NCBI GenBank assembly: GCA_963696545.1
Contig: CAVOKQ010000017.1
Coordinates: forward strand, 1-54,761
Length of the DNA stretch: 54,761 nucleotides
From: RPQJ01 sp963696545
GTDB taxonomy: Bacteria > Pseudomonadota > Gammaproteobacteria > Steroidobacterales > Steroidobacteraceae
Direction of reading: 5' to 3'
The position numbers and the translations under genes are program-made. Shown here in pieces: positions 18,167 to 26,773 of the stretch (positions within the stretch are counted from its first letter, which is position 1; each line of letters begins with the position of its first letter). A model generated the notes under the pieces. The model was not told the origin of the DNA and did not search any database. It saw only the letters and a program-made list of their open reading frames with translations.

Positions 18167-19461
18167 TGCTTTTCCAGAGCACGCGCGATCCTTCGCACAA
18201 GCTCGGACTCGGGGCGGCGATTGCGCGCGGCCTCGCGCCCGATGGCGGGCTCTATGTGCCCGATGTGCTGCCGCGCGTGGACCCGGGAGCGCTCGCTCGC
18301 GAGTCGACGCTGCCCGGTCTCGCTGCGCGCATGCTCGCGCCGTTTGCGGACGGCGACGTGATGGCGGATCTGCTGCCGGCAATCACGGCGGATGCCTTCT
18401 CGTTCCCGGCGCCAGTCGTCGACGTGCATGGCGCGGCCGGCCCGCTGTCGGTACTGGAGTTGTTCCACGGGCCCACCGCTGCGTTCAAGGATTTCGGCGC
18501 GCGCTTCCTGTCCGCGACGCTCGAGCGCGTCCCGCGGCCGGATCCACGTCGGCTGACGATCCTGGTCGCGACGTCGGGTGACACCGGCGGCGCGGTTGCG
18601 GCAGCGTTCTACGACCGGCCCTGGGTGGACGTCGTCGTGCTGTACCCGCGCGGCCTCGTGTCTCCCCGGCAGGAGAAGCAGCTCGCGTGCTGGGGACGCA
18701 ACGTCCGTACGCTCGCGGTGCGCGGCACGTTTGACGACTGCCAGCGCATGGTGAAGGAGGCGTTCGTCGATCCGGCACTGAGCCGCGACCTGCTGCTGTC
18801 CTCCGCCAACAGCATCAACGTCGGCCGTTTGCTGCCGCAGATGGTCTACTACGCCAGGGCAAGCCTCGAGCTGTGGCGGGCCGACGGCCGTGCGCCGAAT
18901 TTCGTGATCCCAACCGGCAACCTTGGGAACGCATTGGCCTGCGTCTGGGCGCGCGAGATCGGATTGCCGATCGGCGACATCGTGCTCGCCTCGAACGAGA
19001 ACGTGACCGTGCCCGATTTCCTGCGTACCGGTGAGTGGCGTCCGCGCCCGAGCGTGGCCACGCTCGCCTCGGCGATGGACGTCGGCAACCCGAGCAACAT
19101 GGAGCGCCTGCGCTGGCTGTTCCCGGAGCCGGGCACGCTGCAGGGCCGCGTTACCGCACAGTCGGTCAGTGACGACGAGATTCGCGCGACGATCCGCCGC
19201 GACCATGGACGGTTCGGCCAGACGTGGTGCCCGCACACCGCGACGGCGGCCTGCGTCTACGAGCGGCTGGGCGCGCGGCGTGCGACCGAGCGGTGGGTGC
19301 TGGTCGCGACGGCGCATCCAGCGAAGTTCAACGATATCGTCGAGCCGCTGATCGGCGAAGAGGTGCCGGTGCCGCCGGCGCTCGCGGCGCTGCTTGCGCT
19401 GCCGTCGGTACAGACGGAGATTGGTCCGGGGCTGGATGAACTGCGGGGAGTGCTGGCGTGA
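18166..19461 (+). CDS. thrC: Threonine synthase
   Basis: A 431-residue PLP enzyme converting O-phosphohomoserine to threonine. The N-terminus (FQSTRDPSHKLGLGAAIARG, GLAPDGGLYVP) is the standard threonine-synthase domain. The cofactor lysine is K108 in HGPTAAFKDFGARF, and the phosphate-binding ATSGDTGGAVAAAF follows. The substrate-side motifs SANSINVGRLLPQ and PTGNLGNALAC are intact. The length fits the proteobacterial type. The ATG shares one base with the thrB stop, and its own stop overlaps the GTG of the next gene, so the whole operon is tightly coupled. It completes the route from aspartyl-phosphate branch to threonine, except for asd. Confidence 0.95.
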   Translation: MLFQSTRDPSHKLGLGAAIARGLAPDGGLYVPDVLPRVDPGALARESTLPGLAARMLAPFADGDVMADLLPAITADAFSFPAPVVDVHGAAGPLSVLELFHGPTAAFKDFGARFLSATLERVPRPDPRRLTILVATSGDTGGAVAAAFYDRPWVDVVVLYPRGLVSPRQEKQLACWGRNVRTLAVRGTFDDCQRMVKEAFVDPALSRDLLLSSANSINVGRLLPQMVYYARASLELWRADGRAPNFVIPTGNLGNALACVWAREIGLPIGDIVLASNENVTVPDFLRTGEWRPRPSVATLASAMDVGNPSNMERLRWLFPEPGTLQGRVTAQSVSDDEIRATIRRDHGRFGQTWCPHTATAACVYERLGARRATERWVLVATAHPAKFNDIVEPLIGEEVPVPPALAALLALPSVQTEIGPGLDELRGVLA

Positions 19462-20054
19462 ACGGTGCCACGATCGTGTTCGGACTGCCGCTGTGGCTCT
19501 GGATCCTGTTCGGCCTGGGCCTGGTCGGGACGGGTGTCTATTTCGCCCGGGACCTGCTGCGCCAGCGGCGCGCCCGCATGGCGATCGACAACGTGATTTC
19601 GTCGGTGGCCTACGAGGAGCTACGCAACGTCCTGCTGCCGACCGGCACCGGCGAACAGTTGCACGTCAACTACCTGCTGCTCACGCAGCGCGGCCTGCTC
19701 GTGATCGACCTGTTCGACGTGCCGGGAATGATCTTCGCCGGCGAGAAAATGGCGCAGTGGTCTGTGTTCGGGCCGAAGCGGCACTTCACGTTTACGAACC
19801 CGATGCCGATGCTCGAGGATCGCGTCTCGGCCGTGCGCAGTCTCGCGGGCGAGGTGCCGGTTGAAGGTCGTATCGTATTCTCGATGCGCGGTGAGTTCCC
19901 GAAGGGCAGGCCCGACACCGTGCTCCGCCTCGACGCGCTGCAGGACGAGTTCCCGGTCGTCGAGCGCACGGCCGGCGGTGCAGCCGCAGCGTTCGCCCCG
20001 GTCTGGGATCACGTCAAGCAGGCGGCGCAGCCGAATCCGCTGGCCGGGAAATAA
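19458..20054 (+). CDS. Membrane-anchored NERD-like domain protein
   Basis: A 198-residue protein with one N-terminal transmembrane segment (about residues 10-30, LWLWILFGLGLVGTGVYFA) and then a cytoplasmic domain resembling NERD (nuclease-related domain). The pattern RNVLLPTGTGEQLHVNYLLL, then GLLVIDLFDVPGMIF and a later KMAQWS parallels the NERD core (usual D-H-hydrophobic-V-x5-G-x-hydrophobic-V-I-D/E-T-K and G-x-I). The usual ExK residues are not clear, so nuclease activity is doubtful. The GTG start overlaps the thrC stop (GTGA), which makes this an operon member despite an unrelated apparent role. Its stop is directly followed by a long palindrome. Confidence 0.65.
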   Translation: MNGATIVFGLPLWLWILFGLGLVGTGVYFARDLLRQRRARMAIDNVISSVAYEELRNVLLPTGTGEQLHVNYLLLTQRGLLVIDLFDVPGMIFAGEKMAQWSVFGPKRHFTFTNPMPMLEDRVSAVRSLAGEVPVEGRIVFSMRGEFPKGRPDTVLRLDALQDEFPVVERTAGGAAAAFAPVWDHVKQAAQPNPLAGK

Positions 20055-20055
20055 A

Positions 20056-20112
20056 AAATAGGTGCCTGGCACCGAATTTCCGGTTCGGAAATTCGGTGCC
20101 AGGCACCTATTT
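20056..20112. repeat. Perfect compound palindrome (27-bp arms, 3-base loop) between convergent genes
   Basis: The left arm (20056-20082) is the exact reverse complement of the right arm (20086-20112), with loop GTT. Each arm contains a smaller palindrome of its own (GGTGCC-T-GGCACC on the left, GGTGCC-A-GGCACC on the right), so it can fold as one long hairpin or as two short ones. A-rich ends flank it, so it can end transcription in both directions. Nested GGTGCC/GGCACC hairpins of this kind recall dispersed REP-like elements of proteobacteria; that comparison is from memory. It is one base after the NERD gene stop and includes two bases of the M20 gene stop. Confidence 0.9.
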
Positions 20113-21517
20113 ATTTCCGGGCGTGATCGGCCAGCACGCGGGCCACGCAGGCGGTCAACCGCTTGCCCGTCTCGATGTGCAGGAACTCGTTCGGTCCATG
20201 CGCATTTGACTTCGGGCCCAGCACGCCGGTGATCAGGAACTGCGTCCCAGGGAAGCGCTCGCCGAGCATGCCCATGAACGGGATGCTGCCTCCCGTCCCC
20301 ATGTACATCGCGTCCCGGCCGAAGAATTCCCGTGACGCGCGTTGCATCGACTGCTCGAGCCAGGGCGCGACGGCGGGGGCGTTCCAGCCGGCCATCGCCG
20401 ATTCGACCTTCACGGTCACGCGAGATCCATATGGCGGATCGCGCTCAAGTGAGCTGCGGACGACGTTCGTTGCCTTCGCCGCGTCCATCGTTGGCGGCAA
20501 CCTGAACGAGAGCTTCAGTGTCGTCGCTGGACGCAGCACGTTGCCGGCGCTGCGGCTCGGCGGCAACCCATCGGCACCCGTGACGCTGAGAGTCGGTCGC
20601 CAGGTGTTGTTCAGCAGCAGTTCGTATGGATCATTCGAAACAGGCCGCATGCCGGGCGGCATCGGGAACTTCTCGAACACCGAATTGCCCAGCACGTCGG
20701 CGGCAGCCCGGACCTGCGTCCGACGATCTGGAGGAATCGGCACGTTCAGGTCCTCGATCAGGATCGCGCCCGAACTCGCGTCCTCGACGCGGGCCAGGAT
20801 CTCGCGCAGCACACGGAAGCTCGATGGCACGACGCCGCTGGCAGTTCCGGAATGGACGCCCTCGGTGAGCACCTCGACCTGCAACGTCGCGATCAGGTTG
20901 CCGCGCAACGAAGTCGTGGCCCACAGCTGGTCGTAGTTGCCGCACTCCGCGTCGAGGCAGACGACCAGCGTGGGGGAGCCGATCCGGTCGCCCAGGGCAG
21001 TCATGTGGTACGGCAGGTCCGGGCTGCCGCTTTCCTCGCTGGCCTCGATCAGGATGACCGCGCGCGCGTGCGGCACTCGCTGCTCATGCAGCGTGCGCAG
21101 CGCCGTCAACGAAGCGAACAGCGCGTAGCCGTCGTCGGCGCCGCCGCGTCCGTAGAGCTTCCCGTCGCGCAGCACAGGTGTCCACGGCTCAAGGCCATCC
21201 GACCAGCCGGTGAACTCCGGCTGCTTGTCCAGATGACCGTACATCAGCACGCAGTCGTCGACTTGCCCCGGCACGTCGATCATCAGCACCGGCGTACGTC
21301 CCGCCAGGCGCAGCACCTCGATTTGCATGCCCGGCAGCGCATGCGACTCGGCCCAGCGTCGCATCAACTGCACCGCCACCTCCATGTGCCCGTGCGCCTC
21401 CCAGTCTGGGTCGAAAGTCGGCGACTTGTTGGGGATCCGGACGTAGTCCATCAGGTGCGGAACGATGGACTGGTCCCAGGCGCAATCGATCGAGGAGCGA
21501 GCGGTTGTTACGTCCAT
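20111..21517 (-). CDS. M20 family metallopeptidase (dipeptidase type)
   Basis: A 468-residue zinc peptidase of the M20/carnosinase-like type. Metal-site motifs are in order: MYGHLDKQPE (first His and Asp), GRGGADDGYA (bridging Asp), EASEESGS (catalytic Glu pair) and a C-terminal GPKSNAHGPNEFL His. The insertion domain used for dimerisation lies between about residues 190 and 330 and starts LRGNLIATLQVE. No signal peptide is visible, so it is probably cytoplasmic and cleaves dipeptides or N-acyl amino acids. The stop codon TAA is completed by bases at the edge of the palindrome at 20056-20112. The ATG at 21517 lies next to an AT-rich stretch that probably holds its promoter. Confidence 0.92.
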   Translation of the reverse strand: MDVTTARSSIDCAWDQSIVPHLMDYVRIPNKSPTFDPDWEAHGHMEVAVQLMRRWAESHALPGMQIEVLRLAGRTPVLMIDVPGQVDDCVLMYGHLDKQPEFTGWSDGLEPWTPVLRDGKLYGRGGADDGYALFASLTALRTLHEQRVPHARAVILIEASEESGSPDLPYHMTALGDRIGSPTLVVCLDAECGNYDQLWATTSLRGNLIATLQVEVLTEGVHSGTASGVVPSSFRVLREILARVEDASSGAILIEDLNVPIPPDRRTQVRAAADVLGNSVFEKFPMPPGMRPVSNDPYELLLNNTWRPTLSVTGADGLPPSRSAGNVLRPATTLKLSFRLPPTMDAAKATNVVRSSLERDPPYGSRVTVKVESAMAGWNAPAVAPWLEQSMQRASREFFGRDAMYMGTGGSIPFMGMLGERFPGTQFLITGVLGPKSNAHGPNEFLHIETGKRLTACVARVLADHARK

Positions 21518-21586
21518 AAAGTGCGCAATAACAATAGGTTAAAGGATATTCTTAAAGTAAAAAAAGACCCGCGCAGCGCGCGTTCG
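21518..21586 (-). promoter_or_regulatory. AT-rich gap: end of TatD-type gene and promoter of M20 gene
   Basis: This short gap is far more AT-rich than its surroundings. On the minus strand it holds a terminator-like element (21559-21582) for the upstream nuclease gene. AT-rich sequence then runs up to the M20 start and includes several TTTAAC/TATCC/TTATT stretches that could serve as -35/-10 elements. No single pair stands out. Confidence 0.45.
21559..21582 (-). terminator. Probable rho-independent terminator of the TatD-type gene
   Basis: Read on the minus strand, a CGCGC-GCT-GCGCG hairpin (21570-21582) is followed by GGTC and then seven T residues (21565-21559). It lies five bases after the stop of the nuclease gene. 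The stem is short, so strength is uncertain. Confidence 0.5.
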
Positions 21587-22384
21587 TCAGGCTCCGAAGC
21601 GAAAGAAAGCCAGCGCGTTGCGCGTCGTTTCCGCGGCGATAAGCTCGGCCGGCTCGCCCCGGCAAGCGGCAACTGCGGCGAGCACGTGCGGAAGGTAGCG
21701 CGGTTCGTTGCGCCGTGTCCTTGGCTTCGGCTCGAGGTCGCGCGGCAGCAGGTAGGGCGCGTCGGTTTCGAGCATCAGCCGGTCCAGCGGAATCCTCCGG
21801 ACCAGGTCGCGCAGGTGCTGCCCGCGCCGTTCGTCGCAAATCCAGCCGGTGATACCGATCGAAAGGCCCATTGAGAGGTAGTCGTCCAGTTCGCGCTCGT
21901 CGCCGGTGAAGCAGTGCGCGACGCCGCCCGCGAGGCGAGGCCAGTAGTCGCGCAGGATCGCGAGAAATGCGTCGTGCGCATCGCGCTGGTGCAGGAACAC
22001 GGGTTTGCGTACCTCGACCGCGAGTTCGAGCTGCGCGCGAAAGACGCGTTCCTGGTCCTCGTGCGGCGAGAAGTTCCGGAAGAAGTCGAGCCCGCACTCG
22101 CCCGCGGCGCCGACTTCCCCGGCACGCATCAGGCTGCGGAGTTCCGGGACGTCCGCAGCATGGAACTCGCGGGCATGGTGCGGATGGATGCCGGCCGTCG
22201 CCCGGAACCTTTGCGGCGCGCCACGCACGAGCTCGATGGCAGCGCGCGTGCTCGCGAGCGTGCTGCCGGTAATGACCATGTGCGCGACACCCGCTGCGAC
22301 GGCGACGTCGACGACGTGGTCCCGGTCGTGGTCGAAGCTGTCGTGCGCGAGGTTGAGTCCGATGTCGACGAGGGGCAGGGCCAT
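21587..22384 (-). CDS. TatD family deoxyribonuclease/hydrolase
   Basis: A 265-residue TatD-type metal-dependent hydrolase. It begins with PLVDIGLNLAHDSFDHD (the usual DxHxH is here DIGLNL, so the first His pair is replaced by Asn). It continues through TAGIHPHHA, GECGLDFFR (metal Glu), FLHQRDAHDAF, VAHCFTGDERELDDYL and LMLETDAPYL. Members are 3'-5' DNases or repair-linked hydrolases in the cytoplasm. The G-L-N-L variant is seen in TatD proper, so I think activity is kept. The ATG at 22384 is the natural start. The frame is open further upstream, but the extra residues are Arg/Ser-rich noise. It faces the HlyD-type gene across 121 bases. Confidence 0.9.
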   Translation of the reverse strand: MALPLVDIGLNLAHDSFDHDRDHVVDVAVAAGVAHMVITGSTLASTRAAIELVRGAPQRFRATAGIHPHHAREFHAADVPELRSLMRAGEVGAAGECGLDFFRNFSPHEDQERVFRAQLELAVEVRKPVFLHQRDAHDAFLAILRDYWPRLAGGVAHCFTGDERELDDYLSMGLSIGITGWICDERRGQHLRDLVRRIPLDRLMLETDAPYLLPRDLEPKPRTRRNEPRYLPHVLAAVAACRGEPAELIAAETTRNALAFFRFGA

Positions 22385-22505
22385 GGGGAAATCGCTGTGA
22401 TAAGGTTCGCGCCTGCGCCGGATGGCTCTGGCGGCGCGTCGCAGCGGGCATTCTAGCCAGCCCGGTCCGCGCGCGCTGCCACCCAAGCAACAGACAGGAA
22501 AACAC
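22385..22505. promoter_or_regulatory. Divergent intergenic region (TatD-type gene / efflux operon)
   Basis: These 121 bases must hold promoters for both directions. A GACAGGAAA patch (22492-22500) provides the ribosome-binding site for the adaptor gene. I see no clear operator or sigma-70 pair. Confidence 0.35.
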
Positions 22506-23729
22506 ATGTCGCTCGACAAGGCTGCCCTCGAGAGTCTGCGGCTGGACCGTGGGTCCGACCCGCAGCGGTACCAGGACTCACGGGCTCGTCGTTCCCGGTG
22601 GTGGATCATCGGCGCGGCGGTGGCCGCGGTCCTCGCCGTGCTCGGCTGGAGGATGCTCAACTCTGCGATTCCAGTGCAGACGGCGATGGTCGAGACAGCC
22701 GCCGGAGCCGCCGACGGAGCGGTCTTGAACGCTTCCGGCTACGTGGTCGCACGCCGGCTGGCCACGGTCAGCTCCAGGGTCACGGGGCGCATCACGGAGG
22801 TGACGTTCGAGGAAGGGGCCCGCGTGCAGCAGGGCCAGGTGCTGGCGCGACTCGATCCGGCGACGGCGCAGGCGGAATACAACGTCGCCGACCGCACGCT
22901 CGATGCCTCGAGGCGCAACCTGCGCGAGATCGAAGTTCGGCTCGCAGATGCGCGGCGCACGAACGAGCGCAACCGCAGCCTCGTGGAGCGCAAGCTCGTT
23001 GCGCAGAGCGTGCTCGACTCGTCCGAGGCGGAGGTGGCCGCGCTGCAGGCGCGCCTGGCTGCTGCGCAGGCGGAGGTTGGCGTCGCGCAGAGCCGCGTGG
23101 CGCTGAGCGCGCAGGGCATCGACGACCTCTCGGTGCGCGCGCCGTTCGCCGGCGTAGTGATCTCGAAGGATGCGCAGCCCGGTGAGACCGTGTCGCCGAT
23201 CTCGGCCGGAGGCGGGTTCACGCGCACCGGAATCGCCACGATCGTCGACATGGACTCGCGCGAGATCGAGGTGGACGTCAACGAGGCGTACATAAATCGG
23301 GTGAAGGACGGGCAGAAGATCGCTGCCGTGCTCGACGCCTATCCCGACTGGACGATCCCGGGCCACGTGATCAGCATCGTGCCGACGGCCGATCGCCAGA
23401 AGGCCACCGTTCGTGTGCGCATCGCCTTCGACCAGCTCGACGACCGGATCCTGCCGGACATGGGCATCAAGGTGCGCTTCCTTGAGGAGGCCGGGTCCGG
23501 TCCGGTGGCGCGCCCGACCGTGCCGGAGAAGGCCGTCGTCCGTGACGGCGACGCGACCAGCGTGTGGGTCGTGCGCGATGGCAAGGTTGAGCGCCGTACC
23601 GTGGAACTCGGCAAGCCGAAGGACGGCAGCGTGCCGGTGCTGAAGGGACTCGAGGGCGGCGAGTCCGTCGTCATCGACGCGCCGCGTCGGCTGCGCGACG
23701 GCGCCGCCGTGGAGCTCGAGGCCTCGTGA
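22506..23729 (+). CDS. Periplasmic adaptor (HlyD/MacA family) of an ABC efflux system
   Basis: A 407-residue membrane-fusion protein. A short basic N-terminus is followed by one transmembrane helix (about residues 28-47, WWIIGAAVAAVLAVLGWRML). Then come the barrel-sandwich half (GYVVARRLATVSSRVTGRI, VQQGQVLARLD), a coiled-coil hairpin (about residues 115-205, rich in Arg/Glu/Ala heptads), the second half with LSVRAPFAGVVISKDAQPGE, and a beta-barrel/MP domain. It would link the inner-membrane ABC proteins to an outer-membrane channel. It overlaps the ATPase gene by four bases (GTGA). CAGGAA precedes the ATG. No outer-membrane TolC-type gene is in the window. Confidence 0.92.
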   Translation: MSLDKAALESLRLDRGSDPQRYQDSRARRSRWWIIGAAVAAVLAVLGWRMLNSAIPVQTAMVETAAGAADGAVLNASGYVVARRLATVSSRVTGRITEVTFEEGARVQQGQVLARLDPATAQAEYNVADRTLDASRRNLREIEVRLADARRTNERNRSLVERKLVAQSVLDSSEAEVAALQARLAAAQAEVGVAQSRVALSAQGIDDLSVRAPFAGVVISKDAQPGETVSPISAGGGFTRTGIATIVDMDSREIEVDVNEAYINRVKDGQKIAAVLDAYPDWTIPGHVISIVPTADRQKATVRVRIAFDQLDDRILPDMGIKVRFLEEAGSGPVARPTVPEKAVVRDGDATSVWVVRDGKVERRTVELGKPKDGSVPVLKGLEGGESVVIDAPRRLRDGAAVELEAS

Positions 23730-24418
23730 GCGCGGCGCCGCCGATCGTTCGCATCCACGATCTCGTCAAGGAATACCGGCGCGGAGCCGAGGTGCTGCGC
23801 GTCCTCGACGGCCTGTCGCTGGAGATCGAGGCCGGCGGCTTCGTCGCGCTGATGGGACCGTCGGGGTCCGGCAAGTCGACGCTGCTGAACCTGATCGGCG
23901 GCATCGACCGGCCGACGTCGGGCGTGCTCGAAGTGGACGGTCTGCGCGTCGACCAGCTGAGCGACGCCGCGCTTGCGCGCTGGCGCGCCGACCACGTCGG
24001 ATTCGTCTTCCAGATGTACAACCTGCTGCCGGTGCTCTCCGCGGAGCGCAACGTCGAGCTGCCGCTGCTGCTGAAGGACCTGTCCCGCGAGCAGCGTGCG
24101 CGGCGCGTGGCCGCGGCGCTGCAGCTGGTCGGCCTGTCGGATCGCGCGAAGCACCGGCCCCGTGAGCTCTCCGGCGGCCAGGAGCAGCGCGTCGGCATCG
24201 CGCGCGCCATCGTCACCGACCCGACGCTGCTGCTCTGCGACGAGCCCACCGGCGACCTGGACCGCAAGTCCGGCGACGAGATCCTCGACCTGCTGCAGGC
24301 GCTGAATCGCGAGTACGGCAAGACCATCATCATGGTCACGCACGACCCGCATGCCGCCGAGCGCTCGAGTCGCACGATCCACCTCGACAAGGGGCTGCTG
24401 CGGGAGGACCACCCGTGA
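23726..24418 (+). CDS. ABC transporter ATP-binding protein (MacB/LolD type)
   Basis: A 230-residue ATPase of the LolD/MacB/FtsE group. Walker A GPSGSGKST is at residues 44-52. A Q-loop (FVFQMYNLLP) with the MacB-like YNLLPVLSAERNVELPL stretch follows, then signature LSGGQEQRVG, Walker B LLLCDEPTGDLD and the His switch MVTHDP. GTG start and TGA stop overlap the neighbours by four bases each, so subunits are made together. It would drive the two permeases encoded next. In this family the energy is used to move a substrate from the periplasm or inner membrane outward (peptides, lipoproteins, macrolides); which applies here is not visible. Confidence 0.95.
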   Translation: MSAAPPIVRIHDLVKEYRRGAEVLRVLDGLSLEIEAGGFVALMGPSGSGKSTLLNLIGGIDRPTSGVLEVDGLRVDQLSDAALARWRADHVGFVFQMYNLLPVLSAERNVELPLLLKDLSREQRARRVAAALQLVGLSDRAKHRPRELSGGQEQRVGIARAIVTDPTLLLCDEPTGDLDRKSGDEILDLLQALNREYGKTIIMVTHDPHAAERSSRTIHLDKGLLREDHP

Positions 24419-25575
24419 TCGGCAAGTACCTCCCGCTGCTCGCGGCGAGCCTGAGGCGCAAGCGCCTGCGGACGTTCTTCACGATCGCGTCGATCATGAT
24501 CGCGTTCCTGCTGTTCGGGCTTGCCGAGTCGATGCGCTATGCGCTGCAGTCGGGCGTGGACGTCGCGGGTGCCGACCGCCTGATCACGATGCACAAGGTC
24601 TCGTTCACGCAGCTGCTGCCCGCGAGCTACGAGAACCGGATCCACGCGATCGACGGTGTCGTCGAGGTGACGCCGCAGACGTGGTTCGGCGCGTGGTACC
24701 GCGACGAGCGCAACCAGATCCCCGCATTCCCGGCGAAGCCAGAGGCATTCCTCCGCATGTACCCCGAGTACATCATCCCGGAGGACCAGAAGCAGGCGTG
24801 GATCGCGGACCGCACGGGCATGCTGATCGGGCGTGCGCTGGCGGACCTGTACGGCTGGAAGGTCGGGGACAAGGTGCCGCTCAAGTCGGCCATCTGGCGC
24901 AAGGAGGACGGTTCCGACACCTGGGACGTGACGGTGCGGGCGATCTTCGACCTGCCAAGCGGCGGTGATACCCGCAACATCGTGCTGCACCAGGACTATT
25001 TCGAGGAGGCCAAGGCGCAGGGCAAGGGCCTGGTCGGCTGGTACCTCGTCAAGATCGACGACGCGGACCGGGCCGCCGCAGTCTCGAAGCAGATCGACGT
25101 GCTGTTCGCGAACTCGCCGGCCGAGACGAAGACCTCGTCGGAACGGGCGATGGCGCAGTCGTTCGTGAACCAGGTCGGCAACATCGGCAAGATCCTCGGC
25201 GCGATCACGACCGCGGTGTTCTTCACGATGCTGCTGGTGACCGCCAATACGATGGCGCAGTCGGTGCGCGAGCGCACCAACGAGATCGGCGTGCTGAAGA
25301 CGCTGGGCTTCTCGAACGGAGGCATCCTCGGCATGGTGCTCGCGGAGTCGGTGCTGGTGACGGTGATCGGCGGTGCGATCGGCCTCGCGGCAGCGTGGTG
25401 GCTCGGCGTCCAGTTCGAGCCCGTGTTCCGCCAGTACCTGCCGGGCTTCAAGGTCCCGGCCGACGCGATCATCGCGGGCTCGGTGTACATGGTGCTGCTC
25501 GGGCTCGTGGCAGGCGCTGTGCCGGCCGCGCAGGCGATGCGGCTCAGGATCGTGGAGGCGCTGCGGCGGGACTGA
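24415..25575 (+). CDS. ABC transporter permease (MacB/FtsX type), first subunit
   Basis: A 386-residue permease with the MacB topology. One N-terminal helix (FFTIASIMIAFLLFGLAESM) is followed by a large periplasmic domain (about residues 50-255) and three C-terminal helices (from about AITTAVFFTMLLVTANTMAQ). The motif SVRERTNEIGVLKTLGFSNG is the coupling element contacting the ATPase. It shares a layout with the next gene but differs in sequence, so the transporter is probably a heterodimer. The GTG start overlaps the ATPase stop. The periplasmic domain has no cysteine. Confidence 0.93.
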   Translation: MIGKYLPLLAASLRRKRLRTFFTIASIMIAFLLFGLAESMRYALQSGVDVAGADRLITMHKVSFTQLLPASYENRIHAIDGVVEVTPQTWFGAWYRDERNQIPAFPAKPEAFLRMYPEYIIPEDQKQAWIADRTGMLIGRALADLYGWKVGDKVPLKSAIWRKEDGSDTWDVTVRAIFDLPSGGDTRNIVLHQDYFEEAKAQGKGLVGWYLVKIDDADRAAAVSKQIDVLFANSPAETKTSSERAMAQSFVNQVGNIGKILGAITTAVFFTMLLVTANTMAQSVRERTNEIGVLKTLGFSNGGILGMVLAESVLVTVIGGAIGLAAAWWLGVQFEPVFRQYLPGFKVPADAIIAGSVYMVLLGLVAGAVPAAQAMRLRIVEALRRD

Positions 25576-25576
25576 C

Positions 25577-26773
25577 ATGGCGCTCGCACAGTGGTTCAAC
25601 CAGCTCGTCGCGATCACGACGATGAACCTGCGCAACCTGCCGGCGCGGCTCGGCACGTCGCTGGTAGCGGTCGTCGGCATTGGCGGTGTCGTGGCAGTGC
25701 TCGTGTCGCTGCTGTCGATGGGCGAGGGCTTCCGCGCGGCGCTCGATCTCTCCGGCCGCGACGACGTGGCACTGATACTGCGCGGCGGATCGTCCGACGA
25801 GCTGTCGAGCTCGTTCGACCGCGAACAGGTGAACGTGATCGTCTCGGCGCCCGGCATCGTGCGCGACGACCGTGGTCCGGTGGCTTCGCGCGAGTTCTAC
25901 ACGATCGTGGACCTGCCGATGCGCAGCACCGGTACCGCGGCGAACGTCCCGTTCCGCGGCGTGACCGATCGCGCGGTAGACGTCCGTGAAGGCTTCAGGA
26001 TCGTGGCCGGCCGGATGTTCGAGCCGGGCAAGGACGAGGTGATCGTCGGCCGCGGGGCGTTTGCGCAGTTCGGCAACGTCGACCTCGGTCGTGAGGTCAC
26101 CTGGGGCTCGCATGTGTGGCGCGTGGTCGGCGTGTTCGAGGCGGGCGGCAGCATTTCGGAGTCCGAGGTATGGACCGACCTCACCGTGCTGCAGGGCGTG
26201 TATCGACGCGGCAGCTCGGTGCAGGTGGTTCGGGCCCTGCTGACTTCGCCAGCGGCACTCGCGACGGTGAAGCGCGCGCTCGAGGACGATCCGCGCGTCA
26301 ACGTCTCCGTGCGCAGCGAACGCGAGTTCTACGCCGACCAGTCGCGGATCCTGATCACGCTGATCCGCTACGTCGGCACGACGATCGCGATCCTGATGGG
26401 CATCGGCGCGGTGTTCGCGGCGCTCAACACGATGTATTCCGCGGTCTCTTCGCGCACCAGGGAGATTGCGACGCTGCGCGCGCTCGGGTTCGGCTCGGCG
26501 CCGGTCGTGGCCTCGGTTCTGCTCGAGGCCGCGGTGCTCGGGTTGCTCGGCGGCATCGTGGGCGGAGCGCTGGTCTATTTCGGGTTGAACGGCTACCAGG
26601 CCTCGACGCTGAACTGGGCGAGCTTCAGCCAGATCACGTTTGCGTTTACCGTGACTCCGCAGCTGCTGGTGACCGGGCTCGTTTATGCGCTCGCGCTCGG
26701 CCTGGTCGGCGGACTGTTACCCGGCTTGCGCGCAGCGCGCCTGCCGGTGACGGTCGGCCTGAGGGAACTGTGA
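25577..26773 (+). CDS. ABC transporter permease (MacB/FtsX type), second subunit
   Basis: A 398-residue permease, the partner of the preceding gene. N-terminal helix (TSLVAVVGIGGVVAVLVSLL), periplasmic MacB-like domain (about residues 50-275), and three C-terminal helices beginning around TTIAILMGIGAVFAALNTMY. The coupling motif SSRTREIATLRALGFGSAPV is present. The ATG follows the upstream stop by one base, and the stop overlaps the GTG of the metalloprotease gene. The first and second permeases differ mainly in the periplasmic domain, as expected for a heterodimeric exporter that handles one asymmetric substrate. Confidence 0.93.
   Translation: MALAQWFNQLVAITTMNLRNLPARLGTSLVAVVGIGGVVAVLVSLLSMGEGFRAALDLSGRDDVALILRGGSSDELSSSFDREQVNVIVSAPGIVRDDRGPVASREFYTIVDLPMRSTGTAANVPFRGVTDRAVDVREGFRIVAGRMFEPGKDEVIVGRGAFAQFGNVDLGREVTWGSHVWRVVGVFEAGGSISESEVWTDLTVLQGVYRRGSSVQVVRALLTSPAALATVKRALEDDPRVNVSVRSEREFYADQSRILITLIRYVGTTIAILMGIGAVFAALNTMYSAVSSRTREIATLRALGFGSAPVVASVLLEAAVLGLLGGIVGGALVYFGLNGYQASTLNWASFSQITFAFTVTPQLLVTGLVYALALGLVGGLLPGLRAARLPVTVGLREL

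Noticed and set aside
23671..25857. A long minus-strand open frame (over 700 codons) across the ABC transporter genes.
   Set aside because: Composition is Arg/Ser/Ala noise, and the plus strand holds three clearly conserved transporter genes.
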